A DNA stretch of 64,000 nt from Epiperipatus broadwayi (taxonomy: Eukaryota; Onychophora; Udeonychophora; Euonychophora; Peripatidae). Under the pieces are notes generated by a model. It made no database searches. It worked only from the letters and a program-made list of their open reading frames with translations, and was not told where the DNA came from. The number at the start of each line of letters is the position of its first letter. Position 1 is the stretch's first letter. Positions 32,401 to 45,074 of this stretch are shown piece after piece. The stretch spans positions 5,482,682-5,546,681 of the forward strand of contig JAQFVV010012398.1 in assembly GCA_028023455.1 (NCBI GenBank), in the 5' to 3' direction. The translations under genes and the position numbers were made by a program.

Positions 32401-35400
32401 TAATACTTGTAAATTAAATTGTTATATATTTATGTTACATTGTGTAGACACAACTAGTGAAGTAGATAACTTAATAACTAAATATCCTTTTTTTAATGCT
32501 GATTATATATCTCCTACAATAATCTGAATTAAGTTTCTATTTCTGATAATCTTTCTTAAAAAGGATCTGTCATTTTTTATATTTATTGATCTTTAATTTT
32601 GTGTCTTACTTTTTTCCTTAAGATTTTATTAAATTGGCCATAAACATAAAAAGACTTTGTGACAATCAATCACAGTTGTGCCAATAGAAATTTATTTTTA
32701 AACTTATTTTTCCAGTTTAAATTTCCAAGTTCCAACTAAATTTAAACATGGCAATCAGACAAACTAAACACAAATCATGAGGCATAGGCATACATACTTC
32801 AGAATAATCAAACAATTTTTATACATAATAAAAAACTATATGAATGAGTAAGAAAATAGAAATGACTTGTTTTTCAATGTGCTGTTATTATCATTATATC
32901 AGTCCCTTTTCTTTAGCAGAATCTTATATTTATAGACATTTTGATAAAAGAGTAGAGCAATACAATGACGTTGAGACCACACGAAAAAGAAAATCATTCC
33001 CATTGTCTTACATTTAAGTTAAAAATGCTGAATTTATTGATAGTCATATATGCGTGTGTATGTATCTGTATGTTAAATGTGCAACACATGTTTTTAATGA
33101 TTTAAATACATTTTTATTTTATGTAGAACTAAACATCATTAAAGATTTTAATGTCTTTATAGAAAAAGAAAAATTATATACATCATTATTTGATAACATT
33201 CTAGAAAAAAGAAACAAACTATAATAAATTAATTTTTAAGAGAGATGACAAATCATGATGAATTACATTAGCAATATTTAAAAGTTATAATTAGATCATA
33301 GTAGCCAATTGCCCAGTTATAATAAGTAAAAGGTAATTAAAATTGTTTTAAACAGAACACTATAGAGGCAAAGATCTTGATAATATTGTTCACAAAAGAA
33401 CAATAGGACTTGTTAAGATTATAGCATGGAGAATGTACTTGTTCTATCTTCTAGTTTAAAATAGCTATACATGCATTTATGTATTAATAATTTGATGGCT
33501 ATCCAGGTTAGTTGTATAAAAAGTTTGCAAAAATTTGAACCCTAGGTTTGTCCATAACAAGTAGCTGTACTACCTATCACCACATTTGTTTTCAAGGAGT
33601 ACAATTTGTTATTATCCTGTTGGTTTATATTTATTAAGATGATCGATAATAAGCATTATTTTTCTTTATACTATCTGCATAATAGTAGAAAAATTATTAA
33701 ATATGTCTACCCATGGTTTTTCATTCATTATATTAAACTTAGCCAATGCCATTCATTTATATTTCATTCTATTAATATTTTTATTTTAATTACTATGATT
33801 TAAAATTACTTTTAAGTAGCTCATTTTGATTTTAAGTAGCTTTAAAGGTCCTACTATTATCTTCGATATTAATATATGTCATGATTATTGTACTACAGCA
33901 ATTTCATTTCCAATACCCAGATTGTTATTTTCCTTTTATTTTTATTTTTATAGAATCAGAAGATAAACTTTTTTTCATTTTCAAGTTAATCTACTAGTCA
34001 ATCAACTTCTCTCTCCAAACATATAAATTCACACAAATATAAATTCTTCTACAGAATATTATATATATGTACTAATATAAATATAATTGTTAGTACATTA
34101 TTAATATATATTGATTTAAAACTTTTTATGGATTCTACATATTGAAATGTAATGAGATATTTCCATGTAATAATCTAGACAAAATTTTACCTAATATATA
34201 ACCAGGAAACAATTATTTCAAACTGGCAATGAAAGGTGAAATCATAACTAGTAGTAATAATATTATTCTTTATCTAATCTATGTGCCTTGAACAAAGTAT
34301 GTGAGACAAATAGCATTACTATTACTAGAAGTTATTCTTCACTATAAGTAGTTTTTGTGATTAATGTTTTTTGAATTTTAGCTACTCTGTTTATCACACT
34401 TTATACATGAAGAATAATTTTCATTATTTGATAGAGTTTTTGTATTATTTATTACTAGAAGTATGATTTTAGCAGCTGTAATTGCTTGTTGCCTGGTTGC
34501 ATAATATCAGAAGTTTTATGCAGATAGTTTATTGTATGGAAAAAATATTCATTATGATTTGTTTTTATAAATAACCTATCAATTTTAAATTATCAAACTC
34601 ATTTTTACAGTATTATTTTGTACTCAACTGCTCAAAGATCAAATGATGTTAAGCACCAAAATTGAAGATAGATTCTAAAAATTACATTCTAAGTCACAAT
34701 TTGAGAAAAAAATTATAAAACTTATGTAAACCAGCCTTTGCTATTACTGATCCGGCACCCTAGGGCTTTACAAAAAGAGAATCTCACAAAGGTATAATTG
34801 CCAACTAAGAAAATTGACTGTTAAAATTTTTATTAAATATATATATCCACACAGTATATATATATTAGAAAAATTAATTTATTTTTAAGTTTCAATCAGG
34901 TTTAGGATTTTTTCTTTCAAATAGCTGGTTTATAACCAACTTAACTACTTATTCAATATTGATTGGTAAATGAATATCTAGCAATTAATAGATCAATGAA
35001 AAATTGCTCATATCCTCATTATTTGATAACTGACAAATTTTGTGAATAATGCCTTTTTTTCAGTGATCGTTTGTGTTGGCTATTGGAAAGATCAGTGTTA
35101 TACAATCGCATCAACAAAAATAACTGATTCCTTCTTTTATCTATAATTTTATGCATAAGTAAGTCATTAGCAAAATGTATAAACATTTAAGCGTTTGTAT
35201 GTAGAAAGTTGTCTATTGAACCAATAAATCAAGCGCTCCTGTAATAAATTTCATTTCTGAATTAACCTAAGTCGGGATAAAAGTTCCAATATACTGCATC
35301 TGCGTTTTCTCTAAAACCAAGTGTAAAAATAGGCTGTTTTATAACTAGCACAGTCTTTGAGTTTGTTTTATCAATTATTACATAGCGGATAGCAAAAATA

Positions 35401-35507
35401 TAAGTTTTGTGCTAAATATGACTTTTAATTCTGTATGTAAAAAAAAAAAACTTTTAAAAGAAGTTATAAAACATAAAATAATATTTACAGTATTAATGTT
35501 ATAACTG
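32401..35507. other. AT-rich stretch without recognisable genes
   Basis: Only short ORFs (the longest 65 codons) and simple A/T runs. A faint family T SINE trace lies near 33495-33595 (AGTTGTATAAAAAGTTTGC, then TTTGAACCCTAGG), too weak to list separately. Confidence 0.45.
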
Positions 35508-35625
35508 CTATAGAGTAGTGATGGAGCGGTGATTCTTTAGATCAAAGTTCATGGATTGTAGGTCACTTTCAGTGCTCAAACTTCTTATGAACTCCCGAAC
35601 AATAAGAATATATATATAATCGACT
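35508..35625 (+). repeat. tRNA-derived SINE, family T, copy 3
   Basis: Plus-strand copy: TAGAGTAGTGATGGAGCGGTG head, AAAGTTCATGGATTGTAGGTC middle, AGTGCTCAAACTTCTTATGA body and CTCCCGAACAATAAG end. Followed by a short TA run. No clear target duplication. Confidence 0.55.
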
Positions 35626-36188
35626 ATTTATTTATTATACATATTTTGATAGTAAATACATATAGATAAATACACACACACATAAAGGCATTCAAAGAAT
35701 TTTTAAAATTAAGTTTACTTACTTTTAATTTCCTTATGATGAATAGGTAACATATGTCGAAGCGCAACTACTTTATATACCGTAAAACTCTCTCAGTGCC
35801 AATGCTCCTGACATAGTTAGGGTTTTTTTTTTTTATTGTTTTAAACTATAATTTTGTTTAGGAATTTGGAGAAAGTGGAACTATTTGAAAGGTGATTAAG
35901 ATCAGAATTAAAAGAAAGTTTTAATTGTGATTAAGACAATGCTTCAAGTTTTTATTAATGAATATGACGGAAGCATTCACGCAAAAAATATTACAAAGAA
36001 AGGCCATTAGCAGTATAATAGCCTCCAAAAACAATTTGAGTAGTATTTCATTTTTTGAAGTATGATTAAAATAAAAACTAAGCAAAAAAAAAAAAAACTG
36101 AGATAGTAATTTGTACGCACACACACTCTCCTTTTTTTGTCTTTTATATTAAAATTCATATAACTAAATAACCAATAGTAATACTTTA

Positions 36189-36383
36189 ATGGATGTATAT
36201 TATGAGAAACGTAAACCGAGTCATTGCAATGATGACCCCACCTCATTCAATCGATTTTATGAAAAAAATAATAAATCAAATAAGACTATTTTGATATTGG
36301 CTCAAACGGTGGACCTACTTCAAGACAATCCCGTCCCCAAGTGCAGCGAAATCTTGCTTCTAATTCTTCACTGTAGGACATAG
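36189..36383 (+). other. Unrecognised GC-richer open stretch, 64 codons
   Basis: A slightly GC-richer patch with an open frame from ATG. No domain is recognised and no splice context is convincing. Listed because its composition differs from its surroundings. It may be an old transposon scrap. Confidence 0.15.
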
Positions 36384-36789
36384 CCTATATGTAAATAATT
36401 GCTACTCTTACCAGTATTTGAATGATAAATGTGATTATTACAAAAAATCTTTTGAATACTTTTACATACGAGTTTCCAAATACTTTATATATTTATGTGG
36501 AGTTCATATTGGCTTAAGTTAACCTCAAGTGATAAATTCAGTTAAGAACTACCAAGCAACTAAAAAGAAGAACCACAGTGATTTTTAATTTTTTATATTA
36601 TCTTGAGGTAATAGGCCAATAAACTCATTACACTGGCTAATGCATGTTGGTAAGCAGTTCCTTCACGTTCATTTACCATATGAATAATCACCCAATAATA
36701 AGAGCTGCACTGATAAGAACATATGGAGTAGACATTAAAAATTTGTCCTGCTTAGTTCCATTGATTCATTAAATTAAAGGTATATTCTT

Positions 36790-37885
36790 TCAATTAAAAG
36801 TAAATTCCTTTCTGCAGCTAAATATATACTTTATTATATCATTATCAATTCTTTTTCATGTCATTTTATAAAATTTGAGATATTTAATCCATCATTTTAA
36901 TATATTTTCATATTCATTCTTTTCTTCATAAATTGTCGACTCAGTAGAAAATTTACTGGTATTTCACTGTTTTTTGTACCAGCTATTTTTATTGCAGTTT
37001 TTAAAAAATGCATCAGTTATCTTCCTATTGATTTCATTCAAATCTGAATTATGTTCAAAATTTGTTAATTTTGAAAACAATTTGCAAGTTCTAATTTAAA
37101 TTTATTGGAATGTTTCTGAAGATTAAAAATATTAACTGTGAATATTGTTTTTCTTAATAATTTTTGTCTCTCCCGTTTTGTATTAATATGAATCTTGAAT
37201 TTATTAAGAACATTATAATCTTGAAATACATATTTTAGTTAGTCAAAATATAATCTAATTCTACTATATCTTCATTCGGATGCTTCCATATCTATTTCCA
37301 TTTAACATTTTTCTCAAAAAAGAATTCATAATATAAAGTTTTTGTTTTTCTGCAAACACCATAAGTCTCTGTCCTCTCTTATTTCTATTACCTTAACCAA
37401 ATTTATCTACAGCATTTTTATCTTTCAATTATTTACTAATTCTAGTACTAAAATCTCACATGACAATCTTAAAATGTTGTTTGATATGATCAAAAGTCTT
37501 TTGTACATCAATATAAAAATCCTCTACTTAATGAAAACTTGTTGAGGCATAAACCTGAATTATCTGTATTTGATGTCTGCTATTAAGTTGAACAACTAAT
37601 CTTGCCATGCTGTCAGATCACATCATCAATCTCTATAATGTTGTTCTTCCACTTTTTATTTATAACGAATCCTATTCCACCTGTACTTCCAATGTTTGTG
37701 CCTATGTAGAAAAGTATGTGTCCCCTTTTTAAATCAATTGCCTCTTCACCTTTTCTTCTAACTTCACCACAAAGTCCAATAATATCCTATTTAACAATAG
37801 ATAGTTCTTTCTCCAATTCTTGCAATCTTGTTTCACTTGAAAGTGATCTGCAGTTGTAAGAACCTAAATAAAAGGTCATCATCAA
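36790..37885 (-). pseudogene. RTE/BovB-like LINE, inverted 5' part with endonuclease
   Basis: Minus strand. The reading begins near 37870 with SYNCRSLSSETRLQELEKE, then DIIGL, EVRRKGEE and STGGIGFVINKKWKNN, all typical of the RTE AP endonuclease, and continues through linker sequence (INTKRERQKLL) to about 36790. It is crossed by several stops and frameshifts. In the DFN catalytic block the preceding residue is a stop and the Asn is replaced by Ser (DFS). This part faces away from the RT part at 37893, which it abuts: the layout expected from a twin-priming 5' inversion. Confidence 0.8.
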
Positions 37886-37892
37886 ATCGCAG

Positions 37893-39400
37893 CCTGTGTC
37901 CACTATAGAAGAAAATAAAAATCCCAAAAGTATAAAACAACATCTTGATATTGGCAGGAAACATTTCTGCAAGAAGAAAAAAAGAAAAAAAACTATTACT
38001 AAAAAGAAAAATGATATCATGAAATGTGTAGAAGAGTTCTACCAAGAATTATATAGCAATAAAGAACAAGGAAAAGTATCTCCTATAACTACTACATCTT
38101 CTGACTTTCCCAGGATGTTAAATCAAGATGTGAAACATGCAATTAAATTTATAAAGAATGGAAAAGCCCAAGTAATAATGGAATTATAATTGATATCTTT
38201 AAAAAAGCATGTGAAGAAATAGAATTTTTTTTAGGAGTTATACACCAAATGTCTAAATGATAAAAATGTATCAAATGATTGGGAGAATGTGATATTAATA
38301 TTTAAAAAAGATGAGAAAAAATATATTAGAAATTACATACCTATCAGTTTTATATAAAAAAAATTTACAAAATTAATTGCAACTCATTTACAGCAAATTT
38401 TGAATTTTAATCAACCAAAAGAATGAGCTGGATTTAAAATGGTTTTAGTACAGTTGATCATATCCAAGTATTGAGAGTTATAGAAAGGACCAAGAATATG
38501 AATTGCCAGTATAAATTTGAATTTGTAGATTATGAAAAAGCATTTGATTTTACAAGCATTTCTTCAGTGATTAAAGCATTGTATCATGAAGATATAGACT
38601 CAGAATATTATCATATTATGAAGAATATTTATAAAAATGCAATAGCAACAATTAGATTACATAATGATGCTAAAAAGATTAACATTGAGAAGAATATACA
38701 ATAGGGTGACTCCATATTTCCAAAACTTTTTATATCAGTTTTTCAAGAAGTATTTTGTGGATTAAAATGGGAATTTAAGGAAGTAAAAATAAATGGAGAT
38801 TATTTTAGATTTTGAAGATGAATGCTTTAGAACTTTAGAAAATACTGTAAGAGTTATCAGATGAAAATAAGAAAGTAGGATTAAAGGTAAATATTAAAAA
38901 GACTAATGTTCAATGGATTTTTCTCAAAAAAGGCAAATCAAGATTGATAATAATGAGTAAGAAGAAGTTAGCAATTACAAATGCTTTGATCAGACTATTA
39001 CTACAGATGGAAATATAATGGATGAAATTAATCATAGAATTAAACTTGATGGGAGTGCTTTTGGTAGGAATAATTTAATATTAAAAGGAAATATGCCTAT
39101 GTGTTTGAAAAGGCAGTTTTTTTTATAAATGTGTTTTACCAGTTATTTATGGATCTGAGACTTGAGCAATTAAAAGAAAAGCAATACAAAGACATCAGAC
39201 CACTGAATGAGATATGGAGAGATGCATGCTAGGAGTAACAAGAAGAGATTGAAAATGAAATACATGGATAAGAAATACAGGTGTTACTGATATCATTGAA
39301 AGAATTATCAGACTAATGTTGAATTGGGTTAGACATATTGCTAAAAGAGCTGATAATAAATGAACAATTGAAATCTTAAACTAGATTTCAAGAGTTTGTA
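37893..39400 (+). pseudogene. RTE/BovB-like LINE, reverse-transcriptase part
   Basis: Plus strand. It starts inside the endonuclease-RT linker (IKQHLDIGRKHF, EEFYQELYSN), then IKFIKNGKA with a frameshift near 38167, AGF followed by STVDHIQV, FEFVDYEKAFDF, GDSIFPKLF as a degraded RT block, VNIKKT, and a C-terminal LNWVRHIAKRADNK. The FADD active-site region near 38800-38830 is destroyed. Many stops are present. The block order and wording match RTE/BovB-type elements. Together with the inverted part it makes one element of about 2.6 kb. Confidence 0.85.
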
Positions 39401-39491
39401 TTATGAAAATCTTTAATTAGGGAATACTGATTTTTCTTTTTGGAATATCATTTTTCTTAAATGGATTAACTTAAAAAATTATACTATAAAT

Positions 39492-39605
39492 GTATCAAAT
39501 GATTTATCACTTAGAAGTTCACAAGAAATTTAAACACCAGAAGTAACAGAATTGGACCAAAATTGAGGGATTTTGAGTTCTAGAGAAACCATCAGGCAAA
39601 AGACT
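39492..39605 (-). repeat. tRNA-derived SINE, family T, copy 4
   Basis: The plus strand reads TCAAATGATTTATCACTTAG, AAGTTCACAAGAAATTTAAACACCAG, then GGGATTTTGAGTTCTAGAG: the reverse of the family T order. Strongly diverged. Confidence 0.45.
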
Positions 39606-39826
39606 ATTCCTAATAAATATCAGTGACAAATTTTATAATAGGACAAGTAAAAAGAAATTATTTTTAAAATGCACTTATTTATTTATATATAAAAAAAAAC
39701 AATCTTGATCTTAATAGTGTTTTTAAAATTGTAATATTGTTACTAATATCTAATACATTAAATCTTAATCTTTATTTGTAGAATGTACTAAATACATTTT
39801 TGTTTTAAATATAAAAGATTATACTT

Positions 39827-40032
39827 CTTAAGTACTCATTGACTTAGAATTCAAATGAAAAGATGTAAATTAATAAACACAAACTAATTAATTGCATTGA
39901 GCCAGCTTGACAAAACATTGCTAGAATCATAGCAATTCTGGCAGTGTTTTGCCAAAAGCTGGCTCAATACATTTAATTATTTTATATTTATTATACCTTT
40001 TCATCTGAACTCAAAGCCAATGAGTGTTTAAG
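39827..40032. repeat. Foldback element with arms of about 95 bp
   Basis: The left arm (CTTAAGTACTCATTGACTTAG and onward) pairs with the right arm ending CCAATGAGTGTTTAAG. The inner parts TTGAGCCAGCTTGACAAAAC and TTTTGCCAAAAGCTGGCTCAA also pair. The loop is only a few bases. Non-coding. Confidence 0.8.
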
Positions 40033-40288
40033 AATTACATAGTTTCTTGAAAATAGTTAAAAGATTATAGTTTAAAAATAAGCAAAAGCAACAATGAAAA
40101 CTGATATTTGAAAAAATGTCCAGACTATATAATGTAATGATATTCTCAAATATGGTATATCCTATGAATAATTTATTATGCCTTTTTATTTAATAAGAAG
40201 AATTACAACATCTTAAAAAAATAATCATCACTGATATTTTTGTCATATTCTTGATGTTAAAGCTTTGGAAATGAGGCATACAAACAAG

Positions 40289-40307
40289 ATATATATATAT
40301 GTATGTA

Positions 40308-40357
<50 letters not shown>
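40289..40357. repeat. Compound TA/GT microsatellite
   Basis: (TA)n interrupted by GTATGTATGTGTGTG and then about 19 more TA pairs. The 70-codon ORF read through it is an artefact of the repeat. Confidence 0.95.
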
Positions 40358-40364
<7 letters not shown>

Positions 40365-41689
40365 AAGATAAATCAATCTCTAAATATTGCACTGGAGAAC
40401 AAAGACACTACAAAAAGTTTTTCATAGAAAATAACAAAAAAAAAACAACATTATTCAACAGGCTTTCCATAAACTGATAATAATAGTTATATTAGTTTCC
40501 ATTTTTATTTTTTTCTCTAGCTAAGAGTAGCTAGATATTCATTTACAAAACAGTTTTTGTAATAATTAGATTAATGTACCTCAAATTAATGTCAACTTCA
40601 ATCATTGTACGTAATGTAGTTTTTATATGGCTATTTATTACATAAAAAATGATAAATTATTCTGCATCATATACAGATTTCATGAGCTGCCTTGAAGCAG
40701 TGCCAACAATCCAGGTAAATATAATATTTACCTGACTTATATTAATACCATAACATACATGCTTTGATACCAAGTCAGTTCCCATTATAGAATTAACATA
40801 AATCAAGCTACTACTGTATTTATGTGAATTATTAGCAATGCTCCAAAGCAACTGACAAAAAAGTTATTTCTGAAAAGCATTTATACTGCAAAGTAATTTG
40901 GCTTTTTTTTTTACATAGCATTGCAACCACATTAAAAATTATATTAGATGCAATGATTAGAGCTATTATATCTTGAAAATTATTTGAATAAGTAAATGGT
41001 TTGCTTATGAGCTGGATTCTTGAAGTAATTGTATTTGGGAACCTGATAGAAATCCCAAAATTTATTCATTATACATTTGAACCTTGGTTATGGACATGGC
41101 AACAGACATTTCCCAAGATATAAACAATCTAAAAGAACTTAGTGTGGAATTTACTTATCTTAATGAAAACATAAGATTGTGTTTTTATTTTTTATTTTCA
41201 TCAGGGCACCCTTCATCTCAACTCCAATACATCAGTTACCCACCAGTGAAGAAATTTCAAACCACCTTACTCATAATGCATACACTTCACAAAAAACTTT
41301 GTTCATCAGGCAATCTATGTTCATCAGGTGAACTAGAGGCATCCCATATCTAAATCTTCATGTATATTTTGTTAGCTCATTATTTCTCTATAACCAGTTC
41401 CATGATTCATTATATGAAAGATTATTTATGATGAAGTGATCACATTATATTTGTAAAAAATCAGTTCATTAGGAAAAAAAAAACCTAAAACACAATACCA
41501 TTAAATGTACTTTCTATAATTAAAAAAAAATAGTGTTAACCTTGTAATTTTATGATTTTAAAAATCATTAAAAAAATTATTATTTGATCACTACAACATT
41601 ACATGATCACCTACACAATCTGCTAATATAGTAGCAACTTTCTACATACAATGTTGCCACCTGGTACTACATTTTTTTGAAGAAAATTG

Positions 41690-42115
41690 CTATTGTGTTA
41701 ACAGATTGTGTAAGCATAAGAAATGGTTGTCATGTGCTGTTATAATAGTTAATACTAATACTTGCCAAAGAATGCTGGTGACTAAAATTATTAAAAACCC
41801 AAAGATAGCAAAATATATGGATACCGCATTAAGTTCAGATCAGTATAACTATCCATTAGCTTGGATTGAAAGCATTATTATGTCTTCAGTTTGCACTCAT
41901 ATCTTTTTAGTTAACTTAAAAAGTAAAAGGTAGCTGCTAGAGGGATCTATTAGATCCAAAAGTCTAGGTGTGATATATTTCTCACTGATGAAAATTATAA
42001 GCTATAAAGTAGTCTGGAGATATTGGATGAATAGGCACTAGATAGGGATTTTCATGGTCTAAACTTCTAGCATCTATGGCGTGCATTAGATGACAATTTT
42101 TTATGGAGAACATTG
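41690..42115 (+). repeat. Dispersed repeat of about 450 bp, copy 2
   Basis: A diverged relative of 30945-31420 with the same block order. It is preceded by a short inverted repeat (ACACAATCTG near 41612 and CAGATTGTGT near 41702). The 75-codon ORF inside is not shared with copy 1. Confidence 0.55.
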
Positions 42116-43179
42116 TTTTTGTGTTAACAATTATTGAGTGTAAAAAAAAAAGTGATCAAAGACCTTTTTAAAAAGAGTAGAAATTGAATGTGGTATAATT
42201 CCAATAAAGTTATTGAATTCAAAAAGTATTAGTAGAAAAATTTGCACTGCATATTTTAAGCAGAAATTGAAATTTAAATAAAAGCTTTCCAACATGATTT
42301 GAAGAAATGTCATTTCAAAGGTGGAAATTCCATTTTGCCTTAAAAAGAGTAGACACAGTTATGGCTTGAAATAAATGATCTTGTTAATTATTCTCTACAG
42401 GTATCGAATCCAGGCACTTACAATGCAGTTAATTGGTCATGAAATACAGTGGGGCCACAAACTACGATATATCAAACTATACGATTTCGATTATTTGCTA
42501 AACAAAAATCAATATAAATTTTAAAAAAATGTAAACAAAAAATAAAAGCAATGAAATTTATGAATTAAATTTTACGAAATTTAATGCAGTAGCAAACCTT
42601 TCCCCCCAGCCTTGCTAAATATCATGCTTTCAAACGTTACCTTATGTACCGTAATCATATTTTCTTCACAATTTAAATACTATACTGATTTTTTAAAAAT
42701 TTTTTTTCTAAAAGTTTATTCACTCTATCTTTAGTAAAATGTAGTATTTTTTTTTTAGAATCATAAATGAGATTTTAATAATTTAGTGAAAAAAGAAGTC
42801 TTATTGAGAAGTAGGCCGTATGGATCAAAAAAATGAATTTTCTATTACAGAAATTATAAAGAGGGAGAAGTTCTGTATATATATGCTCTTTTCTGTATAT
42901 ATATATGCTCTTTTTCAATTCATTATTTTATCAATATAGTACATGTACTCCTAATATATACCACACACACTATACACATATCTGTTTTATATGTATATGC
43001 ATGTTGAAATGTATTATATTGTACACTTAGAATATAATAAATAATATGCATGCTATTCTAATTATTGTTTATCATCAAAAGGTGAGTTATTATATACTAT
43101 ATCATTAAACGCGAGTTGAGCTCGGAATAAAGTATAGCCTAGTTCGCAGCCCTACTATATTCTATACTGAATATATCAA
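42116..43179. other. AT-rich stretch with one tRNA-like trace
   Basis: Near 42398-42445 the minus strand reads a B-box-like GGATTCGATACC preceded by CATGACCAATTAACTGCATTG, which looks like an old tRNA-derived scrap. A 19-base direct repeat (CTGTATATATATGCTCTTT-like) is near 42873-42912. Nothing else recognised. Confidence 0.4.
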
Positions 43180-43797
43180 GACAAGAAATGAATCTCATGT
43201 ATTCATATATATAAATTAATATTTATATATTTATAATTAAATTAATATTGTGTTGATAAATAATTAAATACATATGTATTTATATAATATTAATTACGAT
43301 AAATATTTATATTAATAAATAATAAAATATTTATAGTATTAAATATTGTATTAATAAATATTTAAAGTTTCGGTTACAATTGTACAATAAAATAAAAGAT
43401 ATATAGCAAATATTGTAAAAGCATGCTTGAATAATTTTGATCTTTAGTAATCATTAGTAGAATCCCACATGGTCATCAATCGTTGATTACTTCAACTGAA
43501 CCTATTATCATCATGTTTGCTAATATTAAACCATATGTGGTATGAATTTCGGGCACTCCAGAGGAACAATAAGAAATAAATGAGTATATAAATCCCCCCT
43601 TCCAAACGATTGGTTAGGAGAAGTCAGATTCCTACCTGCAGGACCCAATCTTTTATTATTTTATACACCTTTATAGCACTTCAAGTTGATAAACTACGTT
43701 TTTAAATCTAAACCGTCTTTCTCTTGTTATTCAAAAATAATTAATGCTGCTCCAACTCATGATTCTCCATCAGCAAAATTTAAGTCATGACTGCATA
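43180..43797 (+). repeat. Left LTR of the decayed gypsy-type element
   Basis: Aligned block by block with 45075-45919. It contains a C-run (TAAATCCCCCCTT) that is also present in the right LTR (ATACCCCCCCAG). No SINE is present here, which shows the empty state of the site filled in the right LTR. Confidence 0.6.
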
Positions 43798-43979
43798 TAT
43801 TTGGTCATGCCTGGATACAGCAGGTTAGTGCAGTCAACTGGATAGGGATTCTGAGTAGTGGGCACAACAAAATATTGAACATTATTCACTAGGATTACCA
43901 TTGAATAGTAAGGGCAAAGGGCATAGCTTGTAGCTACATCTGGGATCATGAGTTAATAGTGACCTGAAATAATATATTA

Positions 43980-44960
43980 AGAAATATGAAGCATGCAAAA
44001 TAATGGCGTATCCTCAACTGAAGAAATACATTTCGTGACCACTCACCCAAAACTTTTGAAAAAAAATTCACATTGACCATGATGGACTATGGAAGGGACA
44101 TTTATTTGGAATATAGAATAATAAAAAATACAGATGCAGACATTACCATTGAAACAATGAAATATTTTTGCTATTTATGGAACTCTGAATATGCTGATAT
44201 CTAACAATGCAGCTGCATTTGTTTTAGAAAAATTCAAAGCTTTTATGAAAAAATGGCAAATGGAGCACATTCAAATACCACTCTCTTGCCCAGAATCAAA
44301 TGAAATTTCTCAGAATGTGGTCTAACAAATAAAGCAAGAAAGTGTAAGTAACATAAATGCTAGAAATATGAATGAAGCTCTGCACAAGATAGCTTTTCAG
44401 CATATAGGACTGCATTTTCTGCTACAGGGAAATCTCTAGCAGAAACATTGTTTGGGAGGAAAATTATAACTAACCTGACAATGTTGTTACATAACAATAA
44501 GAAAACTAAAGGTGGCATGTGAAAATAGTTTGACATTTTTGAGACAACATCTGGCTGGTAAACAATTTTAAAGAAATGGAAAAAGGCAACTATTACCAGG
44601 TGCATTACAGCACAAATTGCCAAAGTTGATACTGAAGCTAATGTGATTCTCTGTAAACATTTTAAACTATATACAAAGTTCTATTAAAAATACAACTCTA
44701 ATGTGCCAAGAGCAATACCACTGACAATAACATATCAGATGCAGATAGAAGACAATGTAGAAGATGGCCATTAAGTTGTTGATCCTTAGAGTGATAAGTA
44801 AGCAACTACAAATCTAGAAGCAGACCATGCAAAAAAACATCTACTCACCCAATCAAGACAAGAGAATCCAAAGCCTGATGATAGCTGTAATAACAAACAA
44901 GCAAAGACCATATAGAATCAGAAAACCAGCTAGTCATCTGAAGTAGTATGTATGTTAAGT
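43980..44960 (+). pseudogene. Gypsy-type integrase and pol C-terminus relic
   Basis: In shifting plus-strand frames: KYEACKIMAYPQL (zinc/hinge end), IHIDHDGLWKG (first catalytic Asp region), KNTDADITIETMKYF, NNAAAFVLEKFKAFMKKW (second catalytic region), ALHKIAFQH and a late TYQMQIEDNVEDGH that resembles the chromodomain-side end of gypsy pol. Stops and frameshifts are frequent. The minus-strand ORF at 44360-44623 is only its shadow. Cannot encode a working integrase. Confidence 0.7.
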
Positions 44961-45074
44961 GAGGGAAAGAATGCTATGTTATAAACAATGAGCAAGCTTA
45001 AGAGAATGGGGTCATGTGATCTATGACTCTATTTTTTTATTTGACTAAGGCTATATTATATCTTAGACACATTT

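Noticed and set aside
40265-40477. 70-codon ORF with a run of Y and I
   Set aside because: It is a reading of the TA microsatellite.
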